DNA of 64,000 nt from JAGQIB01 sp041393395. Lineage in GTDB: Bacteria; ARS69. The notes beneath the pieces were generated by a model. The model was not told the DNA's origin and made no database searches. It saw only the letters and a list, made by a program, of their open reading frames with translations. Numbering within the stretch: position 1 is the first letter of the stretch; each line of letters opens with the position of its first letter. The DNA lies in the NCBI GenBank assembly GCA_041393395.1, contig JAWKKG010000004.1, forward strand, positions 1 to 64,000, given 5' to 3'. The position numbers were made by a program, and so were the translations under genes. Below are positions 8,255 through 15,677 of the stretch, piece by piece.

Positions 8255-8961
8255 GGGCGGTCGCGTTCGGCGCGCATCCCGACGACGTGGAGCTGTACGC
8301 GGGTGGACTCGTGGCCGGCTGGGCCCGTCGCGGGGTCGAGGTGACGCTCGTGGACCTGACCGCGGGCGAGCTCGGCACGCGCGGCAGCGTGGAGACCCGG
8401 GCGGCCGAGGCGGCGGAGGCGGCGCGGATCCTCGGCGTGAAGCGCGAGGGTCTCCGTCTGCCCGATGGAAAGCTCTCCGCGGAGGACCCGGCCCAGCTCG
8501 CGGCCGTGGTCGAGGCGCTGCGCCGCCACCGACCCGACGTGATCCTCGGCCCCGGTCCGCGCGACCCGCACCCGGACCACGCGGCCGCCTGCCTCCTCAT
8601 CCGCAAGGCGCGGTTTCTCGCGCGCCTCGCGAAGTGGCCGGCGGCCGGCGAGCCGTGTCGCCCCGGACCGGTGCTGCTGTACGAGCAGAAGACCCCGTTC
8701 GAGCCGGACCTGATCGTGGACGTGAGCGCGGATCAGGAGACGAAACGTCGCGCGATCGCGGCCTACGGATCGCAGTTCCGGCGCGAGGCCGGCGACGCCG
8801 CGAAGACCGAGATCTCCGAGCCGGCGTTCCACGCGATGCTCGAGGCGCGCTCGCGCGTGCACGGCTACCGCATCGGCGCGGAGTGGGGAGAGGGCTACCA
8901 GCGCGAGGAGGTCGAGGCCGTGTTCGATCCGACGATCCTGATTCCCGGGAGTGCGGCGTGA
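8251..8961 (+). CDS. bshB1: N-acetyl-alpha-D-glucosaminyl L-malate deacetylase (BshB1-like)
   Basis: 236 residues of the PIG-L/LmbE deacetylase family. The Zn-binding motif AHPDDVEL is near the N-terminus (with the catalytic Asp in it) and the second ligand motif is PHPDHAAA. It should remove the acetyl group from GlcNAc-malate to give glucosaminyl-malate, step two of bacillithiol synthesis. TLVDLTAGELGTRGS and the C-terminal SEPFH-like region (ISEPAFHAML) match the BshB1 subgroup. GTG 8251 overlaps the bshC stop, and its stop overlaps the bshA start (GTGA). The assignment relies on both the motifs and the bshC/bshA neighbours. Confidence 0.92.
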   Translation: MRAVAFGAHPDDVELYAGGLVAGWARRGVEVTLVDLTAGELGTRGSVETRAAEAAEAARILGVKREGLRLPDGKLSAEDPAQLAAVVEALRRHRPDVILGPGPRDPHPDHAAACLLIRKARFLARLAKWPAAGEPCRPGPVLLYEQKTPFEPDLIVDVSADQETKRRAIAAYGSQFRREAGDAAKTEISEPAFHAMLEARSRVHGYRIGAEWGEGYQREEVEAVFDPTILIPGSAA

Positions 8962-10079
8962 GAATCGGAATCATCTGCTACGCGGGACACGGCGGCAGCG
9001 GCATCGTGGCCACGGAGCTCGGCGGCGAGCTCGCCGCGCGCGGCCACGAGGTGCACTTCATCACGAACGACGTGCCGGTCCGCATGCAGCGTTACCGCGA
9101 GAACGTCTTCTTCCACCGCGTGGAGATCGACACCTATCCGGTGTTCCCGTACACGCCGTACTCGCTGAGCCTGGCCGCGAAGATCCTCGACGTGATCCGT
9201 CACCACGGCCTCGACGTGATCCACGCGCACTACGCGGTGCCGCACGCGACGTCCGGGTGGCTCGCGAAGGAGATGTGCCGCGGCTGCCCCGTGAAGCTCG
9301 TGACCACGCTGCACGGCACGGACATCACGCTCGTGGGACTCAAGCCCTCGTACTACGAGATCACGCGCTTCTCGATCGAGCGGAGCGATCGCGTCACCGC
9401 GGTGTCGGCCTGGCTGCGCGACCGCACGTACGAGAACTTCCCCGGCGGTCCGGAGATCGAGGTCGTGCACAACTTCGTGGACTCGGATCGGTTCCACCCG
9501 TTCGAGCGCGGTCGGGATCGCCGCCCGTGGGCCGGCACCGATGAGTTCGTGCTGATGCACGCGTCGAACTTCCGGGCGGTGAAGAACGTCCGCACGGTCG
9601 TCGACGTGTTCGCGAAGGTGCGCGAGAAGTTCCCCGCGCGGCTGCTCATGGTGGGAGATGGTCCCGAGCTGTCCTGCGCCGAGGAGCGCGTCCGGCAGCT
9701 TGCGCTCGAGGCGTCGGTGAGCTTCCTCGGCGCGCAGGAGTACCTCGAGGACATCCTGCCGCTCGCGGACATGTTCCTGCTGCCGAGCGCGCACGAGAGC
9801 TTCGGCCTGGCCGCGCTGGAGGCGATGAGCGCCGGGGTGGCGTGCGTGGCCACGAACGTCGGCGGTGCGGTGGAGATCATCCGCCACGGCGAGAACGGCT
9901 TCCTGCACGCGCCGGAAGACGTGGACGGCATGGCCGCCTCGATCGCCGTCGCCCTTTCGGATCCGGCGAAGCTCGAGAAGATCGAGCGGGAGGCGCGCGC
10001 CACGGCCGTCACCCGGTTCGGCGTGGAGCGCGCGGTGGAACAGTACCTCGCGATCTACGAGTCGGCGCTGGCGACGTGA
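8958..10079 (+). CDS. bshA: N-acetyl-alpha-D-glucosaminyl L-malate synthase BshA
   Basis: 373 residues, GT-B fold, glycosyltransferase family 4. It should transfer GlcNAc from UDP-GlcNAc to L-malate, the first step of bacillithiol synthesis. BshA landmarks are the N-terminal GIICYAGHGGSGIVATELG, the YPVFPYTPYSLSLA segment, HAHYAVPHA, TLHGTDITLVG and the C-terminal EX7E-type donor site HESFGLAALEAMSAG. The GTG start overlaps the bshB1 stop and the gene's own stop overlaps the next GTG. The order methyltransferase-bshC-bshB1-bshA-hydrolase, with GTGA at every junction, indicates a single transcript with coupled translation. Confidence 0.94.
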   Translation: MRIGIICYAGHGGSGIVATELGGELAARGHEVHFITNDVPVRMQRYRENVFFHRVEIDTYPVFPYTPYSLSLAAKILDVIRHHGLDVIHAHYAVPHATSGWLAKEMCRGCPVKLVTTLHGTDITLVGLKPSYYEITRFSIERSDRVTAVSAWLRDRTYENFPGGPEIEVVHNFVDSDRFHPFERGRDRRPWAGTDEFVLMHASNFRAVKNVRTVVDVFAKVREKFPARLLMVGDGPELSCAEERVRQLALEASVSFLGAQEYLEDILPLADMFLLPSAHESFGLAALEAMSAGVACVATNVGGAVEIIRHGENGFLHAPEDVDGMAASIAVALSDPAKLEKIEREARATAVTRFGVERAVEQYLAIYESALAT

Positions 10080-10924
10080 CCGCGCCGAAACGTCGGCTGG
10101 AGCTGCCCGCGGCGGATGGCCTCTTCATTCGCGCGGACGTCCGCACGCCGGCGGGAGTCGCCGGTCCGCACCCGGTCGTCCTGGTGCTGCCCGGCTTCAA
10201 GGGCTTCAAGGACTGGGGCATGTTCCCGCCCGCGGCGGAAGCGTTCGCGGCCGCGGGCCTCGCGACGATCACGATCAATTTCTCGCGCAACGGCATCGGC
10301 GACGGCGACGAGACCGCGATGGACGCGCCGGAGCGCTTCGCGATCAACACGCCCGGCCGCGAGGTCCGCGAGACGCGCGCCGTGCTGGACGCGGTCACGA
10401 ACGGTGCCGCGGGGTCGGATCTGGATGCCGCGCGGATCGGAATGCTCGGGCACAGCCGCGGCGGGGGAGTGGCGATGCTCGTGGCGGCGGCGGACGAGCG
10501 GGTCAAGAGCCTCGTGACCTGGGCCGCGATCGAGCGCTTCGACCGGTGGACGGAGCGCGCCAAGACCGAGTGGCGCGAGACGGGCCGCCTCGAGATCCCG
10601 AATCGTCGCACCGGCCAGGTCCTCTGGCTCGAGCGCGAGGTGCTGGACGATCTGGAGGCGAACCGCGCCGCCTACGACGTTCTCGCGGCGGCGACGCGCC
10701 TGCGCGTCCCGTACCTCGCGATCCACGGCGAGGTGGACGAAGCGGTGGGCGTCCGGGCGATGGAGCAGCTCCTCGGCGCGGCGGGCTCCGAGGACAAGCT
10801 CGCCCTGCTCGTGCCGCGAACGGGACACACGTTCGGCGCCGTGCACCCGTGGGCCGGACCGACTCCGGCCTGGGAGCGGGTCGTCGAGGAGAGCGTCGCC
10901 TGGTTCCGGCGGACGCTCGCCTAG
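10076..10924 (+). CDS. Alpha/beta hydrolase (dienelactone hydrolase/prolyl oligopeptidase-like)
   Basis: 282 residues with an alpha/beta-hydrolase fold. The nucleophile elbow is GHSRGGG, the oxyanion region is LPGFKGFKDWGMF, a later strand with IHGEVDEAV offers the acid residue, and RTGHTF supplies the catalytic His. No signal peptide, so cytoplasmic. It is translationally coupled to bshA. Hydrolases beside thiol-synthesis genes sometimes handle thiol esters or conjugates, but no substrate can be named here. Its TAG stop shares the palindrome CTAG with the stop of msrB on the other strand, so the two genes converge with a 4-base overlap. Confidence 0.85.
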   Translation: MTAPKRRLELPAADGLFIRADVRTPAGVAGPHPVVLVLPGFKGFKDWGMFPPAAEAFAAAGLATITINFSRNGIGDGDETAMDAPERFAINTPGREVRETRAVLDAVTNGAAGSDLDAARIGMLGHSRGGGVAMLVAAADERVKSLVTWAAIERFDRWTERAKTEWRETGRLEIPNRRTGQVLWLEREVLDDLEANRAAYDVLAAATRLRVPYLAIHGEVDEAVGVRAMEQLLGAAGSEDKLALLVPRTGHTFGAVHPWAGPTPAWERVVEESVAWFRRTLA

Positions 10925-11331
10925 CCCGCGTCCCCCTCTGCGCTCCGTTCCAGGTTCAGCGACGCCGAATTGATGCAGTAACGCATCCCGCCGCGGTCCC
11001 GCGGTCCGTCCGGGAAGACGTGGCCGAGGTGCGCGTCGCAGGCGGCGCACCGGATCTCCACGCGGCGCATTCCGTGCGAGAGATCCTCCAGCTCGCGGAC
11101 GCGGTCGCGCTCGAACGGCTGCGTGAAGCTCGGCCACCCGCAGCCCGAGTCGAACTTGTCCTCCGAGCGGAACAGCTCGGCGCCGCAGCAGATGCACCGG
11201 TACGTGCCGGGGTCCTTGGTGTCGTGGTAGATGCCCGTGAACGCGCGCTCGGTGCCGCCCTCGCGCGCGACGCGGAACTGCTCGGGCGTCAGCTTGCTTC
11301 GCCAGTGCTCGTGATCGCGGGGTGCCTTCAT
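10921..11331 (-). CDS. msrB: Peptide-methionine (R)-S-oxide reductase MsrB
   Basis: 136 residues covering the complete MsrB domain, which reduces methionine-R-sulfoxide in proteins. Two Zn-binding CxxC pairs are present (Cys46/49 in RCICCG and Cys95/98 in RCAACD). The catalytic cysteine is Cys119 in RYCINSASL, and Cys64 in DSGCGWPSF is a likely resolving residue. The catalytic position is a normal TGC, not TGA. No signal peptide, so cytoplasmic. A strong ribosome site (AAGGAGG) precedes the ATG. It ends against the hydrolase gene at CTAG. Confidence 0.95.
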   Translation of the reverse strand: MKAPRDHEHWRSKLTPEQFRVAREGGTERAFTGIYHDTKDPGTYRCICCGAELFRSEDKFDSGCGWPSFTQPFERDRVRELEDLSHGMRRVEIRCAACDAHLGHVFPDGPRDRGGMRYCINSASLNLERSAEGDAG

Positions 11332-11397
11332 GATGTCCCTCCTTCGACGAGGATATGCGCGCGCCGCCGCGGCGTGACCGGCCCGCTGCCCCGCCGG

Positions 11398-12738
11398 CTA
11401 GAAGCGTGAGAAGTAGTCGCGGGTGGCGGCCGCCACCCGTGGGGACAGGATCAGGGTCGAGAGCACCGTGGGAATCGCCATCATGGCGAACGCCGTGTCC
11501 AGCAGGTTGATCACGAGATCCTGCGCCCACACCGCGCCGACCACGATCGAGGCCAGATAGATCCACTCGTAGCGGGCACCCCAGCGCTCGCCGAACACGT
11601 AGATCGCGCACTTCTGCGAGTAGTACGAGTACGAGATCAGCGTGGACATCGAGAACAGCAGGATCACGAGGGTCAGGATCAAACGCCCCGCGCCGGGAAG
11701 GCCCTGCTCGAACGCCGCGGCGGTGAGCAGCACGCCGTCGTCGCCGCCGACACCGCCGCCCGCGCCGAGGATCACGAGTGCCGTGAGCGTGCACACGATG
11801 TTCGTGTCGATGAACGGGCCGAGCATCGCCACGAGGCCTTCGCGCACCGGCTCGTCGGTCTTGGCGGCGCCGTGCGCGAGCGGGGCGGTGCCCATGCCCG
11901 CCTCGTTCGAGAACGCGGCGCGACGCACGCCCGTCACGAGCGCTTCCTTCATGGTGACGCCGGCCGCGCCGCCGAGGATCGCCTGCCCGCCGAACGCCGA
12001 GCTCACGATCGCGCCGAAGATCGCGGGAATGTCGCCGGCGTTGCGCAGGATGATGACGAGGGCCGCGCCCACGTACAGGATCGCCATGAACGGCACGATC
12101 TTCGACGTGACGCGCCCCACGCGCGTGATGCCGCCGAGGATCACGATCCCCACCAGGACCGCCGCCACCGTCCCCGTGCCCCAGCGCGGGATCTGCCAGT
12201 CGTTCTCGAGGATCGAGGCGAGCTGGTTGATCTGGAACAGCGCCAGGCAACCGATCATCCCGAAGATCGAGAACAGGTAGCCGAGGAAGCGCCAGTGCCG
12301 GCCGAGACCGACCTCGATCCAGTACATGGGGCCGCCCTGCGGCACGCCGTGCGAGTCGGGCTTGCGGTAGAGGACGGCCAGCGTGCACGTGAAGAACTTC
12401 GTGGCCATGCCCACGAGGCCGGCCACCCACATCCAGAAGACGGCGCCGGGGCCGCCGGTGGCGACCGCGATCGCGACGCCCGCGATGTTGCCCATGCCGA
12501 GCGTGGCGGAGAGGGCGGAGGTCAGGGCCTGGAAGTGCGTGATCTGCCCCGGGTCGGAGGCGTCGTCGAAGTCGCCGCGGAGGACGCGGAACGCGTGGCC
12601 GAGGCGTCGGAGCGGGGTGAAGCGCCCGAACACGGAGAAGTACAGCCCGGCCCCGATCAGGAGCACGACCAGCGGCAGGCCCCAGGCGAGGTCCACCGCG
12701 GCCGCCCAGAACGCGTCCGCTCGCTCGTACCAGCCCAT
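11398..12738 (-). CDS. Sodium:alanine symporter family protein (AgcS)
   Basis: 446 residues with about ten to eleven membrane helices, matching the AGCS family of Na+/alanine-glycine carriers. Landmarks are the N-terminal amphipathic VFGRFTPLRRLGHAFRVLRG, the Na+-site segment TSALSATLGMGNIAGVA, GPGAVFWMWVAG, and the family signature AAFSNEAGMGTAPLAHGAA. It has its own promoter-like sequence (TTGACC-18-TACGGT) divergent from the next gene and a GGGAGG ribosome site. Transported amino acid inferred from family only. Confidence 0.93.
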   Translation of the reverse strand: MGWYERADAFWAAAVDLAWGLPLVVLLIGAGLYFSVFGRFTPLRRLGHAFRVLRGDFDDASDPGQITHFQALTSALSATLGMGNIAGVAIAVATGGPGAVFWMWVAGLVGMATKFFTCTLAVLYRKPDSHGVPQGGPMYWIEVGLGRHWRFLGYLFSIFGMIGCLALFQINQLASILENDWQIPRWGTGTVAAVLVGIVILGGITRVGRVTSKIVPFMAILYVGAALVIILRNAGDIPAIFGAIVSSAFGGQAILGGAAGVTMKEALVTGVRRAAFSNEAGMGTAPLAHGAAKTDEPVREGLVAMLGPFIDTNIVCTLTALVILGAGGGVGGDDGVLLTAAAFEQGLPGAGRLILTLVILLFSMSTLISYSYYSQKCAIYVFGERWGARYEWIYLASIVVGAVWAQDLVINLLDTAFAMMAIPTVLSTLILSPRVAAATRDYFSRF

Positions 12739-12757
12739 GCGCCCTCCCGATCGACGG

Positions 12758-12787
12758 ACCGTACGGGGGTGGCTCGGGACCGGTCAA
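12758..12787 (-). promoter_or_regulatory. Sigma70-like promoter for the AgcS symporter gene
   Basis: On the minus strand TTGACC (12787-12782) is followed after 18 bases by TACGGT (12763-12758), 20 bases before the ATG at 12738. It is arranged back-to-back with the plus-strand promoter at 12802. Confidence 0.5.
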
Positions 12788-12801
12788 GCGCGGGTCGGGC
12801 C

Positions 12802-12830
12802 TTGTCCGGCGGTCGGAAGGAACCTACGAT
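12802..12830 (+). promoter_or_regulatory. Sigma70-like promoter for the secreted protein gene at 12860
   Basis: TTGTCC (12802-12807), 17-base spacer, TACGAT (12825-12830), 29 bases before the ATG. It is divergent from the symporter promoter and could be co-regulated with it through the roughly 15 bases between the two -35 elements. Confidence 0.5.
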
Positions 12831-12859
12831 TCAGGGCCTGTCGTTCGGGGGGAATCGGA

Positions 12860-14197
12860 ATGAGACGAATCAGTGGCCTCGCGATCGTCGCGTGGCTGGC
12901 CCTGGCCGGGCCGGTGTCGGCCCAGAGCGAAGCGGACCCCGCCCGCGACTTCGGCAACCGCCTCGCGCGCGCGCTGAGCGACGGTCCCGCCGCCCTGGAT
13001 GCGCTCTGGGCTCCGTCCGCCCGGGATTCGTCCCGGGTCATCATGGATCTCCGCACGTGGACGCTGTTCCGGTGGTCCGCGGTCGAGGTGGAGGTCGAGC
13101 ACTCCGAGCGCGCCGGCGGCGACGTGGACGCGGTGCTCGTGGTGCGCGGCGACGCGTCGTGGCTGCCGCGCGCGTACGGCGTGGCGACCGCGTTCTGGGT
13201 CCAGCAGACGGACGAGCGCGAGGAGACGAACCACGTCGTGCGGCGGGAGCGCTGGCGCCTCACGCGATCCGGCGACACCTGGCTCGCCGCGTCGCGCGAG
13301 CTGCTGGCTCCGTGCGTCGTCCGGGACGCGCGGATCGACGTCGCCGTGTTCCCCGAGCAGGAGGCGATGCTCACCGATCTCACGTGCACGCTCGAGTCGC
13401 TCGCCGAGGGCGTGCAGGACGTCCGCCTGCTCCTCGATCGCCGCGTGCACGTCTACGACGCGAAGGTCGATGGCCTCCTCGTGCGCGTGGTGCGCGGCAG
13501 CGAGCTCGGCTCGCTCGGCCTGGAGGGATGGTCCCCGGAATCCGAGTCGTCGCTGGAGTTTCCCGAGCCGCTCGCGAAGGGTGCGCAGGTCACGCTCCAT
13601 CTCAAGCTGCACTCGCCGATCGTCCACATGATGGGCGACGGGTTCCTCACCACGCTGCCCCGCGAAGACGGGCCGTTCCGCGAGCGCTGCTGGTTGCCGG
13701 TGACGGATCCCGCGGGTCCGGGGCACGAGCAGGGCGCCGCGATCTCGCTCACGCTGCGCTGGCCCGAGGACGTGTGGCAGGTCGCGGGGGTGGTGGCGCC
13801 CGCCGGCGTGACCGCGCGTGAGGCGGCGCCCGATCCCGAGGGCGATCGCGAGAACGAGCGCGGCGTCGTGGTGGACTGGAAGGGAGGCGACGTCGCGTCG
13901 CTCGACTTCACGCTCGCGCAGGAGAAGGCTGCCGGCGCCGCGGGTCTGGACGGCGCCCCGTCGATCGGCGCCGGTGTGGTGCGGTTGACGCGCGCGGCCC
14001 CGCCCGCTCCGGAGCCGCGCTGGCGCGACCGGGATCTCGTGTTCGCGCCGCAGTACGAGGCGTCGCAGGTGTCGCGCGACCTCACGTCCGAGCTGCAGGA
14101 CCTGCTGCCGCTGGACGAGGATCTGCTGGACGAGATCTTCGACGACGGTTCCGCCGACGCCGAGCGCGGCGCGGACGACCGCAGCGCGGGCGGGTAG
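12860..14197 (+). CDS. Secreted protein of unknown function
   Basis: 445 residues. A clear signal peptide (MRRISGLAIVAWLALAGPVSAQ) is followed by a mixed domain with no family I recognise. Residues about 40-150 (LWAPSARDSSRVIMDLRTW..., WRLTRSGDTWLAASRELL) resemble an NTF2/SnoaL-like lipocone-type fold in pattern, and the middle (VFPEQEAMLTDLTCTLESL, HLKLHSPIVHMMGDGF) looks beta-rich, as in the N-terminal beta domain of M1-type peptidases, but no HExxH is present. The C-terminal 50 residues are acidic (LPLDEDLLDEIFDDG). The stop codon abuts the ATG of the next methyltransferase, suggesting co-transcription. Function unknown. Confidence 0.75.
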   Translation: MRRISGLAIVAWLALAGPVSAQSEADPARDFGNRLARALSDGPAALDALWAPSARDSSRVIMDLRTWTLFRWSAVEVEVEHSERAGGDVDAVLVVRGDASWLPRAYGVATAFWVQQTDEREETNHVVRRERWRLTRSGDTWLAASRELLAPCVVRDARIDVAVFPEQEAMLTDLTCTLESLAEGVQDVRLLLDRRVHVYDAKVDGLLVRVVRGSELGSLGLEGWSPESESSLEFPEPLAKGAQVTLHLKLHSPIVHMMGDGFLTTLPREDGPFRERCWLPVTDPAGPGHEQGAAISLTLRWPEDVWQVAGVVAPAGVTAREAAPDPEGDRENERGVVVDWKGGDVASLDFTLAQEKAAGAAGLDGAPSIGAGVVRLTRAAPPAPEPRWRDRDLVFAPQYEASQVSRDLTSELQDLLPLDEDLLDEIFDDGSADAERGADDRSAGG

Positions 14198-14935
14198 ATG
14201 GAGCGCCGCGAGTACGAGCGTCTGCGGGAGCACGAGGCCGGCTACTGGTGGCACGTCGCGCGGCGGGACATGATCCACGCGTTGCTCGAGGAGCACGTGC
14301 CGCGCGATCCCGCGCGCAAGGCGCTCGACATCGGCTGCGGCACCGGCGCGAACTTCGATCTGCTCGCCCCCTGGGGAACCTTCTTCGGCACCGAGGTCGA
14401 GCCGGGGCTGTGGGGCGGCGGCGCGCGTCCCGATCGACCGGTGCTGCTCGCGCGCGGCGAGCGGTTGCCGTTCGCGGACGGCACGTTCGGACTGTGCACG
14501 TTCTTCGACGTGCTCGAGCACGTGGAGGCCGAGCGCGAGTTCCTGAAGGAAGTGCGACGTGTGCTCGTGCCGGGCGGACTCGTGCTCCTGTCGGTACCCG
14601 CCTACATGTTTCTCTGGAGCCGTCACGACGAGAGCCTGCGTCACTTCCGCCGCTACGTGCGCCGGACGCTCTCCGAGGCGCTGTTCGCCGCTCACCTGGA
14701 GGTGCTTCGCATGACGCACGGCATGGCGTCGATCCTGCCGCCGGTGGCGGCGGTGCGCTGGATGGCCCGGCTCACGAAGTCCGAGGAAGGACCGCAGTCT
14801 TCCTACGTGGACACGCCGGAGCCGGTCGGCCGCGTGCTCACCGGTGTCCTCGGCGCCGAGGCGCGCTGGCTCCGGCACGGGGACCTGCCGTTCGGGACGT
14901 CGATCTTCGCGCTCGCGCGCCGGAGCGGGGCATGA
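14198..14935 (+). CDS. Class I SAM-dependent methyltransferase
   Basis: 245 residues. Motif I is ALDIGCGTGANFDLL; the next strand reads FFGTEVEPGLW; the motif II region is LPFADGTFGLCTFFDVLEHV, the DVLEH form typical of methyltransferase-11 proteins acting on small molecules or lipid/sugar intermediates; then RRVLVPGGLVLLSVPAY. The N-terminal YWWHVARRDMIHALL segment is common in methyltransferases of glycan/lipid clusters. The ATG begins directly after the preceding TAG and the stop overlaps pdxH (ATGA). Substrate unknown. Confidence 0.83.
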   Translation: MERREYERLREHEAGYWWHVARRDMIHALLEEHVPRDPARKALDIGCGTGANFDLLAPWGTFFGTEVEPGLWGGGARPDRPVLLARGERLPFADGTFGLCTFFDVLEHVEAEREFLKEVRRVLVPGGLVLLSVPAYMFLWSRHDESLRHFRRYVRRTLSEALFAAHLEVLRMTHGMASILPPVAAVRWMARLTKSEEGPQSSYVDTPEPVGRVLTGVLGAEARWLRHGDLPFGTSIFALARRSGA

Positions 14936-15528
14936 GCGCGCCGCCGCCGCTGCCGGCCGAGGTGCTCCGTCGCGTGCAGGAGTACCTCGCGGACGTTCGC
15001 GCGTCCGGCCACCCCGAGCCCACCGCGATGACGCTGGCCACGGCGTCCGCGGAGGGGCGACCGTCGTCGCGCACGGTGCTGCTCAAGGGAGTCACCGAGC
15101 ACGGCTTCGTCTTCTACACGAACCTCGAGTCGCGCAAGGGCGGCCAGCTGCGCGAGAACCCGTTCGCGTCGCTCACGTTCTTCTTCGCGGCGCAGGCGCG
15201 GCAGATCCAGGTCGAGGGCCCGATCGAGCGCGTGTCGGACGAAGAGGCCGACGCGTACTGGGCGTCGCGCCCGCGCGACAGCCAGCTCGGCGGATGGGCG
15301 TCGAGGCAATCGCGCGAGATGGAAGGACGCGGCGAGCTCCTGCGCCGCGTGGCGGAAGTCGCCGCGCGACACCCGATCGGCGACGTTCCGCGCCCGCCGT
15401 TCTGGTCCGGCTTCCGGCTGCGTCCGGAGCGACTGGAGTTCTGGACCGGGAAGCCGTTCCGCCTGCACGAGCGCGAGCTGTGGGTCGCGGAGAACGGGGA
15501 GTGGGGGACGCGGCGGTTGTTTCCTTAG
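14932..15528 (+). CDS. pdxH: Pyridoxamine 5'-phosphate oxidase PdxH
   Basis: 198 residues, slightly shorter than typical PdxH. It oxidises pyridoxamine/pyridoxine 5'-phosphate to pyridoxal 5'-phosphate using FMN. Conserved segments are EPTAMTLATASAEGRPSSRTVLLK, GFVFYTNLESRKGGQL, the ASRPRDSQLGGWASRQS substrate/FMN region, PPFWSGFRLRPERLEFW and a C-terminal RRLFP. It overlaps the upstream methyltransferase by 4 bases, but no other vitamin B6 gene is nearby. Confidence 0.95.
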   Translation: MSAPPPLPAEVLRRVQEYLADVRASGHPEPTAMTLATASAEGRPSSRTVLLKGVTEHGFVFYTNLESRKGGQLRENPFASLTFFFAAQARQIQVEGPIERVSDEEADAYWASRPRDSQLGGWASRQSREMEGRGELLRRVAEVAARHPIGDVPRPPFWSGFRLRPERLEFWTGKPFRLHERELWVAENGEWGTRRLFP

Positions 15529-15677
15529 GGGAGCGATTTCTGCAAGTCTCGACGACTCCTGGTAAAAGGATGCAATCGCGCTTGAATCGGGACCCCACGA
15601 TGCGGCATCCTTGCGTTGTCGCGAGTCGAACCGGCCCGGCTCCTCCTCCCCGGTGGCGGTGCAACGTGGAGGTCGTG

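Noticed and set aside
10921..11331. MsrB as a second selenoprotein
   Set aside because: The catalytic position is an ordinary TGC codon in RYCINSASL; no TGA is present in the frame.
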